A DNA stretch of 64,000 bases. It comes from Streptomyces marokkonensis. Its GTDB lineage: Bacteria; Actinomycetota; Actinomycetes; Streptomycetales; Streptomycetaceae. The DNA is taken from positions 62,001-126,000 of the forward strand of contig NZ_VSKS01000008.1 in the NCBI RefSeq assembly GCF_008312835.1, written 5' to 3'. A program made the translations under genes and the position numbers. Positions 10,801 to 32,124 of the stretch are shown piece by piece (within the stretch, counting starts at the first letter, position 1; every line of letters begins with the position of its first letter). Under the pieces are notes generated by a model. It saw only the letters and a program-made list of their open reading frames with translations, ran no database searches and had not been told where the DNA came from.

Positions 10801-13800
10801 GCCGGGCGAGCGACCGGGCGGGCTGCACCGCGTGCACCAACTGCTCGAACGGCAGGTCCTGATGGGCGTACGCCGCCAGGTCCGTCACCCGGACCCGCTC
10901 CACCAGCTCCCGGAACCCGGGATCGCCGGAGACGTCGGTGCGCAGCACCAGCGTGTTCACGAAGAACCCGACCAGATCGTCCAGCGCCGCGTCCGTACGG
11001 CCCGCGATCGCCGTGCCCAGCGGCACGTCCGGGCCCGCGCCCAGCCGGGACAGCAGCCCCGCCACACCGGCCTGCAACACCATGAACAGCGACGATCGCG
11101 TGGAGCTCGCCAGGCCGGTCAGGTCGCGGTGGAGTCCGGCGCCGAGTTCGACGGAGACCGTCCCGCCGCGGTACGAGGCCACCGCCGGACGGGCGCGGTC
11201 CACCGGGAGGCTCAGCTCGTCCGGCAGCCCCTGAAGCGCCTCGCGCCAGTACGCCAGCTGCGCCGCGATCGGCGAGTCGGCGTCCTCCTCACCGCCCAGC
11301 ACGTCCCGCTGCCACAGCGCGTAGTCCGCGTACTGCACCGGCAGCGGCTCCCACTCCGGTGCCGTGCCCGCGAGCCGCGCCCGGTAGGCGAGGGCCAGGT
11401 CGCGTCCGAGGGGGGCCTGGGACCAGCCGTCACCGGCGATGTGGTGCATCACGACGCACAGCACGTGCTCGGTCTCCGAGACGCGGAACAGCGACGCCCG
11501 CACCGGCAGGTCCACCGCCAGGTCGAACCCGGCCGAGGCCGCCGCTTCCAGCGCCGTCCGCAGACCCTCCTCGGTCACGTCGACGACCTCGACGGGCACG
11601 ACGGCCTCCGCGGCCGGGAGGACCCGCTGCCACGGTTCGCCGTCGGTCTCGGGGAAGACGGTGCGCAGCGCCTCGTGCCGGGCGACCACGTCGTGGAACG
11701 CGGCGGTGAGCGCGGGCACGTCCAGCGCGCCGGAGAGCCGCACCGCCACCGGCACGTTGTAGGTGCCGCTCGGCCCCTCCATACGGTTCAGGAACCACAG
11801 CCGCCGCTGGGCGAAGGCCAGGGGCACCCGTTCCGGGCGGTCCGCCACCGCGCGCACGGGCGGACGGCCACCCGCCGACGAGGCGACGACCCGCTCGGCG
11901 AGCGCCGCCACCGTCTGCGCGTCGAAGATGTCGCGGAACGGCAGCTCGATGCCGAAGGTGGAGCGGACCCGGCTGACCAGACGGGTGGCGAGCAGCGAGT
12001 GGCCGCCCAGGTCGAAGAAGCTGTCGTCGATGCCGGTGACCGGCTTGCCGAGCAGGTCGGCGAAGAGCCCGCACAGGGTCTGCTCGATGTCGTTGCGCGG
12101 GGCGCGTGCCGTGCTCCGGTGGGGCTCGGGCAGGGCCGCGCGGTCGATCCGGCCGTCGGCGGTGCGCGGGAAGGCGTCCAGTGCCAGGTAGTGGGCGGGG
12201 ACCGCGTACTCGGGCAGGGCCGCGGCGGCGTGGGCGCGCAGTGTCCCGGCGTCCGCCGGGGCCGCCGGGTCGGCGGGGACGTGGTGGGCGACCAGCACGG
12301 TCGCGCCGGCGGGGCCCGGGCGGGCGGTCACCAGTGCGGCGCCGACGGCCGGGTGGGCGGTCAGGACCCGCTCGACCTCGCCCGGGTCGACCGGGCGGCC
12401 GCCGACGGCGACACGGCCGTCGGTCCGGCCGAGGAGTTCCACCGTGCCGTCCCGGGTGATGCGGGCCAGGTCGCCGGTGCGGAACAGCCGGGAGCCGGGG
12501 GGACCGTACGGGTCGGCCACGAAGCGCTCCGCCGTCAGGTCCGGCCGGTTCAGGTAGCCGTGCGCCACCTGCACACCGGCGACGTAGAGTTCGCCGGCGC
12601 TGCCGGCGGGCAGCGGGGCGAGGTGGTCGTCGAGGACGTACACCCGGGTGTTGCGGACCGGCCGGCCGGCGGGCGGGTGGGCGGTGGTCGTGCCGGTGGC
12701 GCCGTCCCAGGCCAGGACGTCGAACGACGCCTCCGTGGGGCCGTGCAGCACCCGCAGTTCCGCCCCGGGCGACAGCGTCCGGAACCGGTCGGGCAGGCCG
12801 GCCGGCAGGGCCTCGCCGCCGCACAGCACGCGGCGCAGCCCGGTGCAGTGGGCGGCCTCCGGCTCGGCGAGGAACACCTCCAGCTCCGACGGCGCGAAGT
12901 GGGCCGTGTTCACGCCGGCGCGGTGGATCAGCCGGGCCAGGCGGACCGGGTCGCGGTGGCTGCCGGGCCCGGCGACCACCTGGGTGGCACCGGCGGCCAG
13001 CGGGGCGAACTGCTCCCAGACGGAGACGTCGAGGTCCTCGGGAGCCTTGTGCAGCACCCGGTCGCCGGCGCCGAGGCCACAGGTGTCGCGCATCCACAGC
13101 AGCCGGTTCACGATGCCCCGGTGCGGCAGGAGGACACTCTCCCCGCCGGGCGTGCGGATGAGGTAGGCGGGCGCGTCGGGCAGCGGGCCGGGCAGTTCGC
13201 GGTCCGGTTCCACGGACACGGCCAGGGGGTCGTCGACCAGGACCGGCCCGGTCACCGTCGCGGGCAGTGAGGGCGCGGTGTCCCGCGTGGTGAGGACGGC
13301 GGCGGGCGCTGCCTCGCCGAGGACGCGGGCGATCCGTCCGGGCGGGTCCTCCGGCCGGACCGGCAGGCAGACGGCGCCGGCCCGCAGCACCGCGAGGTGC
13401 GCGACGGTCAGGGCGGCCGAGCGCGGCACGGCGACCGCGACCACGTCGCCGCGGCGCACACCGCGGTCGGCGAGCAGCGCGGCGAGGCGGGCGGAGCGTT
13501 CGCCGAGTTCGGCGTAGCTCAGCTCGCCGTCCTCGGCGACGACGGCCGGGTGGTCCGGGGCGGCCGCCGTCCGGGCCGCGAAGAGCCCGGGGAGGGTGTC
13601 CGAGTGCTCCGGTCCGTCGGCCTGCTCGATGCCGGGCCGGCCGGTCAGCAACTGCTGCCACTCGCGCGGTTCGAGCAGGTCGAGACCGCTCAGCGGCATG
13701 GCGGGGTCGGCGACGGCCAGGGTGAGCATGCGCACCAGGCGCCTGCCCAGGACGGCGACCGTGTCCTCGTCGAAGAGGTCGGCGCTGTACTCCACCGTCA

Positions 13801-16683
13801 CCTCGACACCGGCGGGCGCGCCCATGTCGTCCTTGCGCTCGACGAAGTTGAAGCCGAGGTCGAACTTCGCGGCGCCGATGTCCCCGTCGATCGGGCGGGC
13901 GCTCAGGCCCGGCAGGTCCAGGGAGGCGACCGCGTTGTTCTGCAGCACGATCATCACCTGGAACAGCGGGTGCCGGGCCAGTGACCGGGCGGGCTGCACC
14001 GCGTGCACCAACTGCTCGAACGGCAGGTCCTGATGGGCGTACGCCGCCAGGTCCGTCACCCGGACCCGCTCCACCAGCTCCCGGAACCCCGGGTCGCCGG
14101 AGACGTCGGTGCGCAGCACCAGCGTGTTCACGAAGAACCCGACCAGATCGTCCAGCGCCGCGTCCGTACGGCCCGCGATCGCCGTGCCCAGCGGCACGTC
14201 CGGGCCCGCGCCCAGCCGGGACAGCAGCCCCGCCACACCGGCCTGCAACACCATGAACAGCGACGACCGCGTCGCTCGCGCGAGTCCCACCAGGTCCCGG
14301 TGCAGCCGCGCGCCCAGGTCGACGGAGACCGTCCCGCCGCGGTACGAGGCCACCGCCGGACGGGCGCGGTCCACCGGGAGGCTCAGCTCGTCCGGCAGCC
14401 CCTGAAGCGCCTCGCGCCAGTACGCCAGCTGCGCCGCGATCGGCGAGTCGGCGTCCTCCTCACCGCCCAGCACGTCCCGCTGCCACAGCGCGTAGTCCGC
14501 GTACTGCACCGGCAGCGGCTCCCACTCGGGCGCCGCGCCCGCGAGCCGCGCCCGGTAGGCCAGTCCCAGGTCGCGCGCCAGCGGCGCCTGCGACCAGCCG
14601 TCACCGGCGATGTGGTGCACCACGACGCACAGCACGTGCTCGGTCTCCGAGACGCGGAACAGCGACGCCCGCACCGGCAGGTCCACCGCCAGGTCGAACC
14701 CGGCCGAGGCCGCCGACCCCAGCGCCGCCCGCAGACCCTCCTCGGTCACCTCCACGACCTCGAGCGGCAGGTCCGCCTCGGCGAGCGGCACGACCCGCTG
14801 CCAGGGCTGCCCGTCCACGTCCGGGAACACCGTGCGCAGCGACTCGTGCCGCCCCACGACGTCCCGCAGCGCGGACCGCAGCGCGGGCACGTCCAGCGTG
14901 CCCGTCAGCCGCACGGCCAGCGGGATGTTGTACGTGCCGCTCGGCCCCTCCATGCGGCCCAGGAACCACAGCCGCCGCTGCGCGAACGACAGCGGCACCC
15001 GTTCCGGGCGCTCCCCCGCCGCGCGCACGGGCGGACGGCCGCCCGTCGACGAGCGGGTCACGCGCTCGGCGAGCGCCGCCACGGTCTGCGCGTCGAACAG
15101 GGCGCGGACGGGCAGTTCGATGTCGAAGACGCTGCGGACCCGGCTGACCAGCCGGGTGGCGAGCAGCGAGTGGCCGCCCAGGTCGAAGAAGTTGTCGTCG
15201 ATGGAGACCGAGGGCACGCCGAGCGCCTCGGCGAACAGTCCGCAGAGCACTTCCTCGTGCGGGGTCCGCGGGGCCCGTCCCCCGCCGGAGACGACGGTCA
15301 GGTCCGACACCGACGTGCCGCCCGTGTCGCCGCCGGCGCTCTCCGCGCCGGCCGGCCGCATTTCGGGCACGGTGACCGAAGCCAGCACCTCGGTCACCGG
15401 CCGGGAGTCGTCGTCGGCGACGGCCGTCAGCAGCCGCTCCAGCTCGGTCAGCAGGGCGCCGGCGGCCTGGGCGGTGAACAGGCCGCCCTGGTGACCGAGC
15501 CGGAGCTGGACGCGCTCGCCGGGTACGACGATCAGCGTCAGCGGGTAGTGGGTGGCGTCGTCGCCGGACACACCGGTCACGGTGAGGTCGCCGATGGACG
15601 ACTGGAGCGAGTCCGCGTCCACCGGGTAGCTCTCGAAGGCGACGAGGCTGTCGAAGAGGCGGCCGTGTCCTGCCGCGCGCTGCACCTCGGTCAGGCCGAT
15701 GTAGTGGTGGTCCAGCAGGGCGGACTGCTCGTCCTGGACCCGCAGCAGCAGCTCGCGCAGGGTCTCGCCGGGCGCGAGCCGGATGCGCACCGGCACGGTG
15801 TTGATGAACAGGCCCACCATGGTCTCGACGCCGTCGAGCTCCGGCGGGCGTCCGGAGACCGTCGCGCCGAAGACGACGTCGTCGCGGCCGGTGAGCCGGG
15901 CGAGCAGCAGGCCCCAGGCCGTCTGCACCGCGGTGTTGACGGTGATGCCGAGCCGGCGGGCGAGCGCGGTCAGGCGCGTGCTCGGCCCGGCCGGCAGGTC
16001 GGTGACGACGCGGCCCGGCAGCGCTTCGAGGGTGTCGTCGGCGCCGGGGGCGACCAGGGTGGCGCCCGGCAGGCCGTCGAGCGCGGACCGCCAGGCCTTC
16101 AGGCCCTGCTCCTTGTCCTGCCTGCGCAGCCAGGCCAGGTACAGCTTGAAGGGCGCGGCGGGCGGCAGGACGGAGGCGTCGCCGCGCGCGCCGTACAGCG
16201 CGAACAGCTCGCCGAGCACGATCGGCATGGACCAGCCGTCGAGCAGGATGTGGTGGCAGGCGAACATCAGCCGCCAGCCGCGGTCCGCCAGCCGCACCAC
16301 GGTGAAGCGCAGCAGCGGCGGCTTGGTGAGGTCGAAGCGCACGGCCCGCTCGGCCGCGTCCAGTTCGGCCAGGCGCGCCGCGCGCTCCGGCTCGCCGAGC
16401 GCGGACAGGTCGTGCACGACGACGGGGGTGTCGAAGGCGCGCGGCACGACGCTGACCGGCCGGCTCAGGTTCTCCGAGAGGAACCCGGCCCGCAGGTTGC
16501 CGCGGCGGACCAGCAGCGCGCGCACCGCGTCGCGGAAGACGTCCAGGTCGAAGGGGCCCTCGAAGTCGATGGCCAGCCGCACGGTGTAGACGTCGAGGGC
16601 GTCCTCGTCGTAGGTGGCGTGGAAGAGCATCCCTTCCTGCAGTGGTGCCAGGGGAAGGATGTCCTCGAAGAGGTCGTTGCTGG

Positions 16684-16687
<4 letters not shown>
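7835..16687 (-). CDS. NRPS3: C-T-C-A*-T-C-A(Ser)-T-TE, terminating trimodule with one missing and one dead A domain
   Basis: 2950 residues from GTG at 16687 (GTGA overlap with the NRPS2 stop). Domains: C (1-430, HHILLDG, of the kind following an E domain), T (~465-535, [10 protein letters not shown]) with no A domain between; C (545-1000, HHIAGDG near 693), A* (~1035-1510), T (~1559); C (~1600-2050), A (~2090-2570), T (~2640), TE (2690-2950, GWSLGG near 2775). A* is inactivated: its A3 loop reads IRTPGGES instead of [10 protein letters not shown], the A8 region reads RVAVGGRPVDP, and A10 reads ADGRID, losing the catalytic Lys. The last A domain is intact with pocket D-V-W-H-L-S-L-V-D, the Ser code. 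The TE should release the chain, probably as a lactone with the Thr1 side chain (inference from WS9326A). Confidence 0.95.
10755..11578 (-). repeat. Near-identical C-domain tract, copy 1 (third module of NRPS3)
   Basis: Matches 13926-14749 at a constant offset of 3171 nt. Long stretches are identical at the nucleotide level, including silent positions, interrupted by short divergent patches near 11095-11150 and around 11360-11410. This suggests recent module duplication or gene conversion within NRPS3. Confidence 0.9.
13926..14749 (-). repeat. Near-identical C-domain tract, copy 2 (second module of NRPS3)
   Basis: Partner of 10755-11578. It lies in the C domain just upstream of the degenerate A domain. 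The C domains have therefore been homogenised while the linked A domain has decayed. Confidence 0.9.
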
Positions 16688-24435
<7,748 letters not shown>

Positions 24436-24438
24436 TGA

Positions 24439-27400
24439 CTAAACGCTCCAATTCGATGCGAACTCGTCCAGCTCGTCCTGGGAGACCAGGGGGATGTCCC
24501 ACTCGCTGCCGGCCGCCGGGTCGTCCGCGCCGGTGGCGTCGGGTGCGGGGCCGGCCGCCGCGGCGATGGCCCGGACGGTGCGGTGGGCGAAGACGTCCTG
24601 CGCGGTCAGGGAGAGTCCCGCCGCCCGTGCCTTGCTGACCACCTGGATGGAGACGATGCTGTCGCCGCCCTGGCGGAAGAAGTCGTCGTCCGCGCCGACC
24701 CGGGGCAGCCCCAGCACCTCGGCGAAGATCCGGGCGATGGTCTCCTCCTCGGGGGTGGCGGGTGCCAGCTGCGAGGCGGAGGCGGCGGCGTCCGGCGCGG
24801 GCAGCGCCTTCTGGTCGAGCTTGCCGTTCGGGGTGACCGGCAGGGCGTCCAGGACGACCAGCGCGGCGGGCACCATGTAGTCGGGCAGGCGCTCGGCGAG
24901 CGCGGCGTGCAGTGCGGTGACCAGGGCGCCGTCCTTGCGGCCGGCGAGCGGGTCGTTGGCGTACCGCTCCGGTGCCGGGCCCGGCAGGTACAGGTCCCGG
25001 TAGGCCGGTGGCGCCGTCGTGCCGTCCTCCGGTACGAACACGGCGTCCAGCCGTCCGTCGGCGGCCCCGGCCGTCCAGGTGACCAGCGCCCGGTAGCCGT
25101 TGCGGGCCCCGAGGTCGGTCAGCGCGGTCACGACGACGCCGTCCCGCACGGGGACGCCGTCGATCTCGGCGACCGCCACCAGGTCGGCGGCCAGCCGGGC
25201 GTTGGGGATGCCGGCGACCCGCAGCGGGGCCGGGTGCGCCTCGCGCAGGCGCTCGGACAGTCCCGTGAAGCCGCCGGCGTCGTCCCAGGGGACGGCCGGC
25301 ACCGCGGCGAGGGAGACCGTGTCCGCCGGACGCTTGTGCAGCACCACGTCGTAGCGGTAGCGGCTCAGCTCGTTGTCGTACGCGCCCTGCTTGATCCGGA
25401 CGTCGACGCCGCCGAAGCCGTCGAGGACGTCCGCGAGGGTGTCGAACAGGCCCGGGTCGACGAGCAGTTCGGTCTCCCGCTCGACCGCCCGGTCCACGGC
25501 CGAGCGCGCCGCGTCGGCGCTGTCGCCGGGGCTCTGGACCTGGTGGACGCCCGCCCGCATGCAGCGCAGCAGCCTCAGGTCGCGGATGTCGCCGAGGAAG
25601 ACGCGGCCGGTGTCGCCGAGCAGGCCGAACGCCGTGCGGATGACGTCGGTCAGGTAGTCGACGCTCGGGAAGTACTGCGCCACGGAGTTGATGACCACGG
25701 TGTCGAACGTCCCGGCCGGCACCCCCTCCAGGCGGTGGGCCGGGGCGGCCGTGAACCGGGTCCGCCCGGCGAGCACCGGGTCGTCGGCGGTCTGGCGGCG
25801 CAGCGTCTCGATGACCGTGGCGGACAGGTCGGTGCCCCAGTACAGCTCCACGTGGGGTGCGACGGGCGCCATGATCAGGCCGGCGCCGACGCCGATCTCC
25901 AGCACGCGGCGCGGCCGCAGTTCCAGGATCCGCTCGACGGTGGCCGCCCGCCAGGCGCGCATCTCCTCCTCGGGCAGCACGGAGCCGTCGTAACTGCTGT
26001 GCCAGCCCGCGAAGTTCTCGCCGAGCGGCGGGCCGTCGTCGACGGCGGCCCCGTACACCTCCTCGTTGATGACCTCCCACTGCTCGACCTGGTCGGTCTC
26101 CAGACCGGTGTCGCGGTCCTCGGCGGCCTCCTGGGCGGGCACCACGTAGCCGACGAGCCTGCGCTCACCGGGCCGGTCCTCGCGGATCACGACGGCCGCC
26201 GACGCCACCTGCGGCTGGTCGGTCAGCACGCCCGCGATCTCGTCCGGTTCCACCCGGAAGCCGCGCAGCTTCACCTGTTCGTCGGCGCGGCCGACGAACT
26301 CCAGCTGCCCGTCGGCGCGCCACCGCACGACGTCGCCGGTGCGGTACATCCGCTCCCCCGGCTCGCCGAACGGGGCGGGGACGAACCGCTCGGCGGTCAG
26401 GCCGGGCCGGCCCAGGTAGCCGCGGGCGAGTCCGCGCCCGGCCACGTACAGCTCGCCGTCGACACCGGGCGGGACCGGGCCGAGCCGGGAGTCGAGCACG
26501 TACACCCGTGTGTTGGCGATCGGGGTGCCGATGGGCGGGACGGCCGCCTCGGTGAGCGGCTCGCTCATGGTCGCGCAGACCGTGGTCTCGGTGGGGCCGT
26601 AGGCGTTGATCATGCGGCGGCCGTGGGACCAGATCCCGGCGAGTTCCGCGGGGCAGGCCTCACCGGCGACCGTGAGGACCAGGTCCGCGGGCACGGCGGC
26701 CGGGTCGAGGCCGGTCAGCGCGACCGGCGGGATGGTGGCGTGGGTGACGCGGTACTCGGTCAGGAACCGGGCCAGGGCGTCGCCGAGCAGCAGGCCGGTG
26801 TCGACGGGGAGGACGAGGGTGGCGCCGCGGAGCAGGGCGATGCAGGTCTCGGACACGGCCGCGTCGAAGCTCGGCGTGGCGTACTGCACGACCCGGCTGT
26901 CCCGCCGGACCGCGAACCGCTCGATCTGGGCGGCGGCGAGGTTGCCGATGCCGCGGTGGGTGACGACGACGCCCTTGGGGCGGCCGGTCGAGCCGGAGGT
27001 GTAGATGACGTAGGCGGCGTGGTCGGCCGAGACGGGCCTGATCCGTTCGCTGTCGGTGAGCCGGGTGTCGGGCCGGGCGGCGATCTCGGCCGCGGTGGCG
27101 GGGTCGTCGACCACCAGCCGGGGCCGGTCCCCGATCACCTCGGCGGCCGTCCCGTCGACCTCGGCGCAGGTCAGCGTCAGCGCGGGCGCGCAGTCGCCGG
27201 CCATGAAGGCGACCCGGTCGCGCGGATAGGCGGGGTCGACGGGGACGAACGCGGCGCCCGCGGTGACCACGGCGAGCTGGGCCACGACCAGGTCGACCGA
27301 CTTGGGCATGACCAGCAGGACGCGGTCCTCCGCGCCGATGCCCCGCGCGACGAGCTGCCGGGCGAGCCGGTTGACCCGCGCCTCCAGAGCCGCGTACGAC

Positions 27401-30400
27401 AGCTCCTCGGCGCCCGCGACCAGGGCGGGGGCCTCGGGCGTACGGGCGACCTGGGCGGCGAACAGGGCGGGCAGGGTGTCGAGGTCGACGGCGCGCGCGG
27501 TGTCGTTCCACTCGGTGAGGACCCGCCGGCGCTCGTCGTCGCGGAGCACGTCCAGCTCGCTCAGCCGGGCGGCCGGCCTGGCCGTCGCCGCGTCCAGCAG
27601 CCGCACCAGCCGCTCGATGAGCAGCTCGACGGTGGAGCGGTCGTACAGGTCGGTCGCGTACTCGACGGCGCAGACCATGTGGTCGGGGGTGTCGCCCCCG
27701 TCGCGCACCTCACGGAAGTCGAAGAGCAGGTCGAGCTTGGCGGTGTGGGTGACGGCCGGCTCGATCCACGCGTCGAGCCCGGGCAGGTCCAGGGTCGGCG
27801 TCGCGTTGTTCTGGAAGCCGAGGCCGATCTGGATGAGCGGGTGGCGGCCCGCCGACCGTTCGGGGTTGACGGCCTCGACGAGCCGCTCGAACGGCAGGTC
27901 CTGGTTGGCGAAGGCGGCGAGGCCGTCCGCCCGCGCCGTGCCGAGCAGGTCGTCGAAGCGGGGGTCGCCGGTGAGGTCGGTGCGCATCACGAGGGTGTTG
28001 ACGAGGAAGCCGACCAGGTCGTCCAGCGCCTCGTCGGTGCGGCCCGCGATGGAGATGCCGAGGGGGATGTCGTCCCCGGCGCCGAGCTTGCTCAGCAGCG
28101 CGGCCAGCGCGGTCTGCACGACCATGAACGGGCTGACGTCGAACTCGCGCGAGCAGCGCATGAGCTGCTGGTACTGCGCGGGCGTGAGGGCGAAGCGCAG
28201 GGTCTCGCCGCGGTAGGAGGCGACGGCCGGCCGCGGCCGGTCGGTGGGCAGGGTGACCTCCTCCGGCAGCCCGGCCAGGTACCGCTTCCAGTGCGCGAGC
28301 TGGCCGCGGATGGCGGAGCCGGGGTCGTCCTCGTCGCCGAGGATCGCCCGCTGCCACAGCGTGTAGTCCGCGTACTGCACCGGCAGCGGCCGCCAGTCGG
28401 GTGCCTTGCCCTGGCTGCGGGCGGTGTAGGCCGTCTCGAGGTCGCGGGTCAGGGGCACCAGGGACCAGCCGTCGCCGGCGATGTGGTGCACCGGCATGAG
28501 CAGCGCGTGGTCCTCCGGCGAGACGCGGAAGAGGTGGGCGCGCACGGGCGCCTCGGTGGCCAGGTCGAAACCGATGCCGGCCCGCTCGGCCATGGCGCCG
28601 GCCAGGTCCTCGGCGGCGATCTCGGTGACGCCCATGACCGGGGTCGCCTCCGCGGCGGACAGGATGTGCTGGCGGGGAGTGCCGCCGGTGTCGGGGAAGA
28701 CGGTGCGCAGGCTCTCGTGGCGGGCGATCACGTCGCCGATGGCGGCCTGCAGCGCCTCCTCGTCGAGCGAGCCGAGGAGGCGCACCACGAGCGGGATGTT
28801 GTACGTGCCGGCCCCGCCGTCGATCTTGTCGACGAACCACAGCCGCAGCTGCGCGAAGGACAGCGGGATCTCCTCCGGCTTGTCCATCACGGTGAGCGGG
28901 CGCCGGGCCTCGGGCACGTTGCCGGTGCCGGCCAGCCAGGCGATCAGCGCGGCCGGGGTGGGCTGCTCGAAGACGGTGCGGATGGCCAGCTCCACGCCGA
29001 ACGCGGCGCGGATGCGGCTGACGAGCCGGGTGGCGAGCAGCGAGTGGCCGCCCAGGTCGAAGAAGTTGTCGTCCATGGAGACCGACGGCAGGCCGAGGAT
29101 CTCCGCGAACAGGCCGCAGAAGATCTCCTCTTCGGGCGTGCGCGGGGCGCGGCCGGAGCTGGTGGCGCCGACGTCGGGGGCGGGCAGCGCCCGGGTGTCG
29201 AGCTTGCCGTTGGTGGTCAGCGGGAGGGCGTCGAGCTCCACGAACCAGGACGGCACCATGTGGTCGGGCAGTTCGGCGGCGGCGTGCTTGCGCAGGGCCG
29301 CCGGCTCCGGCGCGGCGCCGTCGCCCCCGCCGCCGACGACGTAGGCCACCAGCCGCTTGTCGCCGGGGGTGTCCTCGCGCACGACGACCGCGGCCTGGCG
29401 CACGTCCGGGTGGCGCAGTACGGCGGACTCGATCTCACCCGGCTCGATGCGGAATCCGCGGATCTTGACCTGGTGGTCGGAGCGGCCCAGGTACTCGAGG
29501 TTGGCGGTGCCGTCCTCGGCCCAGCGCACCACGTCGCCGGAGCGGTACATGCGCTGCCCGGCCGGGCCGAAGGGGTCGGCGACGAACCGGGTGGAGGTCA
29601 GGTCCGGCCGGCCGAGGTAGCCGTCGGCGACGCCGGGCCCGCTGACGTAGAGCTCGCCGGGGACGCCGGGCGGGGCCGGGCGCAGCGCGCCGTCGAGGAC
29701 GTACAGGCGCAGGTCGCGGATGCCGAGGCCGATCATGCTGCCGGTGCCGGCCGTGGCGTCGGAGGCGTTCAGCAGGAACTCGGTGGTGTGCACCGTGGTC
29801 TCGGTGATGCCGTACATGTTGACCAGCCGCGGCGCGTCCTCCTCGTGCCGCTCGTACCACTGCGCGAGCCGGCCGAACTCCAGGGCCTCGCCGCCGAAGA
29901 CGACGAGGCGCAGGGCGAGCCCGGCGCCCGTCTCCGGTTCGTCGGCGTCGGCCTGGATCAGCTGGTAGAAGGCCGAGGGGGTCTGGTTGAGCACGGTGAC
30001 CCGTTCACGGGCCAGCAGGCGCAGGAACTCGTGGGGCGAGCGGGTCACGTGGTGCGGCGGCACCAGCAGTCCGGCGCCGTGCAGCAGGGCGCCCCAGATC
30101 TCCCACACGGAGAAGTCGAAGGCGTAGGAGTGGAACAGCGCCCACACGTCGTCGGGGCCGAAGCCGCTCCAGTGGGCGGTCTGGTCGAGCAGCCGGATCA
30201 CGTTCTGGTGGGCGACCACGACGCCCTTGGGGCGGCCGGTGGAGCCGGACGTGTAGATGACGTAGGCGGCCTGCTGGGGCAGGAGCGGGCCGCCCCGTTC
30301 GCCGTCCTCGACGGGCGCGCCGGACAGCGCGGCCAGGGCGATGCGGGTGAACGCCTCGTCCAGCACGATCGTGGGGACGTCGCCCTCGGGGCGGGCGGCC

Positions 30401-32124
30401 AGGGTGTCCTGGTGGGCGGTGACCATGGCGGTCGGGCGGGCGTCGCCGAGGATGTAGGCGGCCCGGTCGGCCGGGGAGTCGGGGTCGATCGGCAGGTAGG
30501 CCGCGCCGGCCTTGACCGTGGCGAGCAGCGCCACGGGCAGGTCCACCGAGCGGGGCATGGCCAGCGCGACGAGGTCGCCGCGCCGCACACCGCGGGAGAT
30601 CAGCAGGCGGGCCAGCCGGTTGGAGCGCTCGTCGAGCTCCCGGTAGGTCAGGGTGCGGCGGTCGTCGCCGTCGAAGCCGATGACGGCCGTGTTGCCGGGG
30701 TGGGCGGCGGCCGCACCGGCGAAACGTTCGGTCAGGGTCGACAGCACGGGCTCCGGCGTGGAGTCCACGCCGCCCCACTCGTCCACCAGGCGGGTCCGCA
30801 GCTCGTCGTCCACCGTGTCCAGCGCGCCGATCGGGCGGTGCGGGCGGGCGGCGAGTTCGCCGAGCATCCGCGCGAGGAGGCGGTGGTGGCGCTCGGCGGC
30901 GCCGGAGCGGTAGACGTCCGGGTTGGCCGTCATGTCGAACCGGAAGCCGCCGTCCGGCTCGGCCATCACGATCAGGGAGAAGTCGTCGTCCTGCCCGGCC
31001 GTCAGCGGGTGCAGGGTGGCGGGGATCCCGGCGAACTCCACGGACGAGGACGCCACGTGCAGGTTGAGGCGCGGCCCGAGCAGCCGGCCGTCGGAGCCGA
31101 GGAGCTTGAGGTCGCGGCGCAGGTCCTCGTAGCGGTACCGCTTGTGGCGGGAGGCCGCGCGCATGCGCTGGTGGGCGTGGCGGACGAGTTCGGCCGCGGT
31201 CATCTCCGGCCGCACGTCCAGGCGGACGCCGATGACGTTGGAGACCATGCCGGGCACGGCGCGGCCCGCGGCGGTGGTGCGGGCGGCGACGGACAGCGCG
31301 ACGACCACGTCCGAGGTGCCGGTGATGCGGCTGGTGTACGCGGCGAGGGCGGCCAGCACGGCGGCCGGCCAGCCGACGCCCACCGAGCGGGCCACGTCGC
31401 GGACGGCGTCCGCGGTGCCCGCCGGTACCCGCGCACTGCCCCGCACCTGGTGGTCCGGCATCGCCGTCGGCCGGTCGCCGAGGCTCGCCACGGCCGGGGT
31501 GTCGGCGAACTGGGCGGTCCAGAAGTCCCGGTCGGCCTCGAAGGCGGCGGACCGCCGGTAGGCGGCCTCGTCGTCGATCAGCGTGCGCAGCGGCGGGAAC
31601 GCGCCGTCGGCGGTGTCCTGCCCGGCGACGAGCCGGGTGTAGATCTCGGCGACGCGGGCGGCGACGAGGCTCGCGCCGGCGGCGTCCATCACCACGTGGT
31701 GGTAGCGGTAGTAGAACAGGGCGCGGTCGTCGGCGACCTTGAGGAGGGCGAACCGGTACAGCGGCTCCCCGCCGGGGTCCAGCGGGGTCCCGGCGTCGGC
31801 CCACATCCACGCCGAGGCCTCGTCCCGGGGCCGCTCGGCGGACGTGAGGTCGACGACCTCCACGGGCTGTCCGGACCAGTCGCCGACGGGCTCGAGGACC
31901 TGCGCCGGGCCGGTGCCGTCGTCGGTGATGCGGACGCGCAGCGCCTCTGTCTCGGTGACGGTCTGACGCATCGCGGAGACGAACAGCCGCTCGTCGACGG
32001 CCCCTTCGATGTCCAGGTACAGGGCCGCGTTGAACGTGGCGTTCGGGCCGCTGAGGCTCTGTGCGTACCAGATTCCGGCCTGGCCGGCGGTCAGTGGCAG
32101 AACCGTGGCTGACGAGTCAGACAT
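24439..32124 (-). CDS. NRPS1: starter C-A(Thr)-T-C-A(Tyr, with N-methyltransferase)-T
   Basis: 2561 residues, first gene of the operon. The N-terminal C domain is EntF-like ([11 protein letters not shown]) and carries HHVVMDA at ~145, with Ala for the usual Gly. Such starter C domains join an acyl or aryl group to residue 1. A1 (~461-930) has pocket D-F-W-N-V-G-M-V-H, the Thr code. T near 1023. C2 HHIAGDG near 1216. A2 (from ~1555) has pocket D-A-S-T-T-A-A-V-C, close to Tyr codes of glycopeptide systems, and is interrupted after A8 by a SAM methyltransferase (VLEIGVGAG near 2076), so it should give N-methyl-Tyr. The last T (FFRQGGDS, ~2485) is followed by a short acidic tail ending in EFASNWSV that may be a docking segment. 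Confidence 0.95.
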   Translation of the reverse strand: MSDSSATVLPLTAGQAGIWYAQSLSGPNATFNAALYLDIEGAVDERLFVSAMRQTVTETEALRVRITDDGTGPAQVLEPVGDWSGQPVEVVDLTSAERPRDEASAWMWADAGTPLDPGGEPLYRFALLKVADDRALFYYRYHHVVMDAAGASLVAARVAEIYTRLVAGQDTADGAFPPLRTLIDDEAAYRRSAAFEADRDFWTAQFADTPAVASLGDRPTAMPDHQVRGSARVPAGTADAVRDVARSVGVGWPAAVLAALAAYTSRITGTSDVVVALSVAARTTAAGRAVPGMVSNVIGVRLDVRPEMTAAELVRHAHQRMRAASRHKRYRYEDLRRDLKLLGSDGRLLGPRLNLHVASSSVEFAGIPATLHPLTAGQDDDFSLIVMAEPDGGFRFDMTANPDVYRSGAAERHHRLLARMLGELAARPHRPIGALDTVDDELRTRLVDEWGGVDSTPEPVLSTLTERFAGAAAAHPGNTAVIGFDGDDRRTLTYRELDERSNRLARLLISRGVRRGDLVALAMPRSVDLPVALLATVKAGAAYLPIDPDSPADRAAYILGDARPTAMVTAHQDTLAARPEGDVPTIVLDEAFTRIALAALSGAPVEDGERGGPLLPQQAAYVIYTSGSTGRPKGVVVAHQNVIRLLDQTAHWSGFGPDDVWALFHSYAFDFSVWEIWGALLHGAGLLVPPHHVTRSPHEFLRLLARERVTVLNQTPSAFYQLIQADADEPETGAGLALRLVVFGGEALEFGRLAQWYERHEEDAPRLVNMYGITETTVHTTEFLLNASDATAGTGSMIGLGIRDLRLYVLDGALRPAPPGVPGELYVSGPGVADGYLGRPDLTSTRFVADPFGPAGQRMYRSGDVVRWAEDGTANLEYLGRSDHQVKIRGFRIEPGEIESAVLRHPDVRQAAVVVREDTPGDKRLVAYVVGGGGDGAAPEPAALRKHAAAELPDHMVPSWFVELDALPLTTNGKLDTRALPAPDVGATSSGRAPRTPEEEIFCGLFAEILGLPSVSMDDNFFDLGGHSLLATRLVSRIRAAFGVELAIRTVFEQPTPAALIAWLAGTGNVPEARRPLTVMDKPEEIPLSFAQLRLWFVDKIDGGAGTYNIPLVVRLLGSLDEEALQAAIGDVIARHESLRTVFPDTGGTPRQHILSAAEATPVMGVTEIAAEDLAGAMAERAGIGFDLATEAPVRAHLFRVSPEDHALLMPVHHIAGDGWSLVPLTRDLETAYTARSQGKAPDWRPLPVQYADYTLWQRAILGDEDDPGSAIRGQLAHWKRYLAGLPEEVTLPTDRPRPAVASYRGETLRFALTPAQYQQLMRCSREFDVSPFMVVQTALAALLSKLGAGDDIPLGISIAGRTDEALDDLVGFLVNTLVMRTDLTGDPRFDDLLGTARADGLAAFANQDLPFERLVEAVNPERSAGRHPLIQIGLGFQNNATPTLDLPGLDAWIEPAVTHTAKLDLLFDFREVRDGGDTPDHMVCAVEYATDLYDRSTVELLIERLVRLLDAATARPAARLSELDVLRDDERRRVLTEWNDTARAVDLDTLPALFAAQVARTPEAPALVAGAEELSYAALEARVNRLARQLVARGIGAEDRVLLVMPKSVDLVVAQLAVVTAGAAFVPVDPAYPRDRVAFMAGDCAPALTLTCAEVDGTAAEVIGDRPRLVVDDPATAAEIAARPDTRLTDSERIRPVSADHAAYVIYTSGSTGRPKGVVVTHRGIGNLAAAQIERFAVRRDSRVVQYATPSFDAAVSETCIALLRGATLVLPVDTGLLLGDALARFLTEYRVTHATIPPVALTGLDPAAVPADLVLTVAGEACPAELAGIWSHGRRMINAYGPTETTVCATMSEPLTEAAVPPIGTPIANTRVYVLDSRLGPVPPGVDGELYVAGRGLARGYLGRPGLTAERFVPAPFGEPGERMYRTGDVVRWRADGQLEFVGRADEQVKLRGFRVEPDEIAGVLTDQPQVASAAVVIREDRPGERRLVGYVVPAQEAAEDRDTGLETDQVEQWEVINEEVYGAAVDDGPPLGENFAGWHSSYDGSVLPEEEMRAWRAATVERILELRPRRVLEIGVGAGLIMAPVAPHVELYWGTDLSATVIETLRRQTADDPVLAGRTRFTAAPAHRLEGVPAGTFDTVVINSVAQYFPSVDYLTDVIRTAFGLLGDTGRVFLGDIRDLRLLRCMRAGVHQVQSPGDSADAARSAVDRAVERETELLVDPGLFDTLADVLDGFGGVDVRIKQGAYDNELSRYRYDVVLHKRPADTVSLAAVPAVPWDDAGGFTGLSERLREAHPAPLRVAGIPNARLAADLVAVAEIDGVPVRDGVVVTALTDLGARNGYRALVTWTAGAADGRLDAVFVPEDGTTAPPAYRDLYLPGPAPERYANDPLAGRKDGALVTALHAALAERLPDYMVPAALVVLDALPVTPNGKLDQKALPAPDAAASASQLAPATPEEETIARIFAEVLGLPRVGADDDFFRQGGDSIVSIQVVSKARAAGLSLTAQDVFAHRTVRAIAAAAGPAPDATGADDPAAGSEWDIPLVSQDELDEFASNWSV

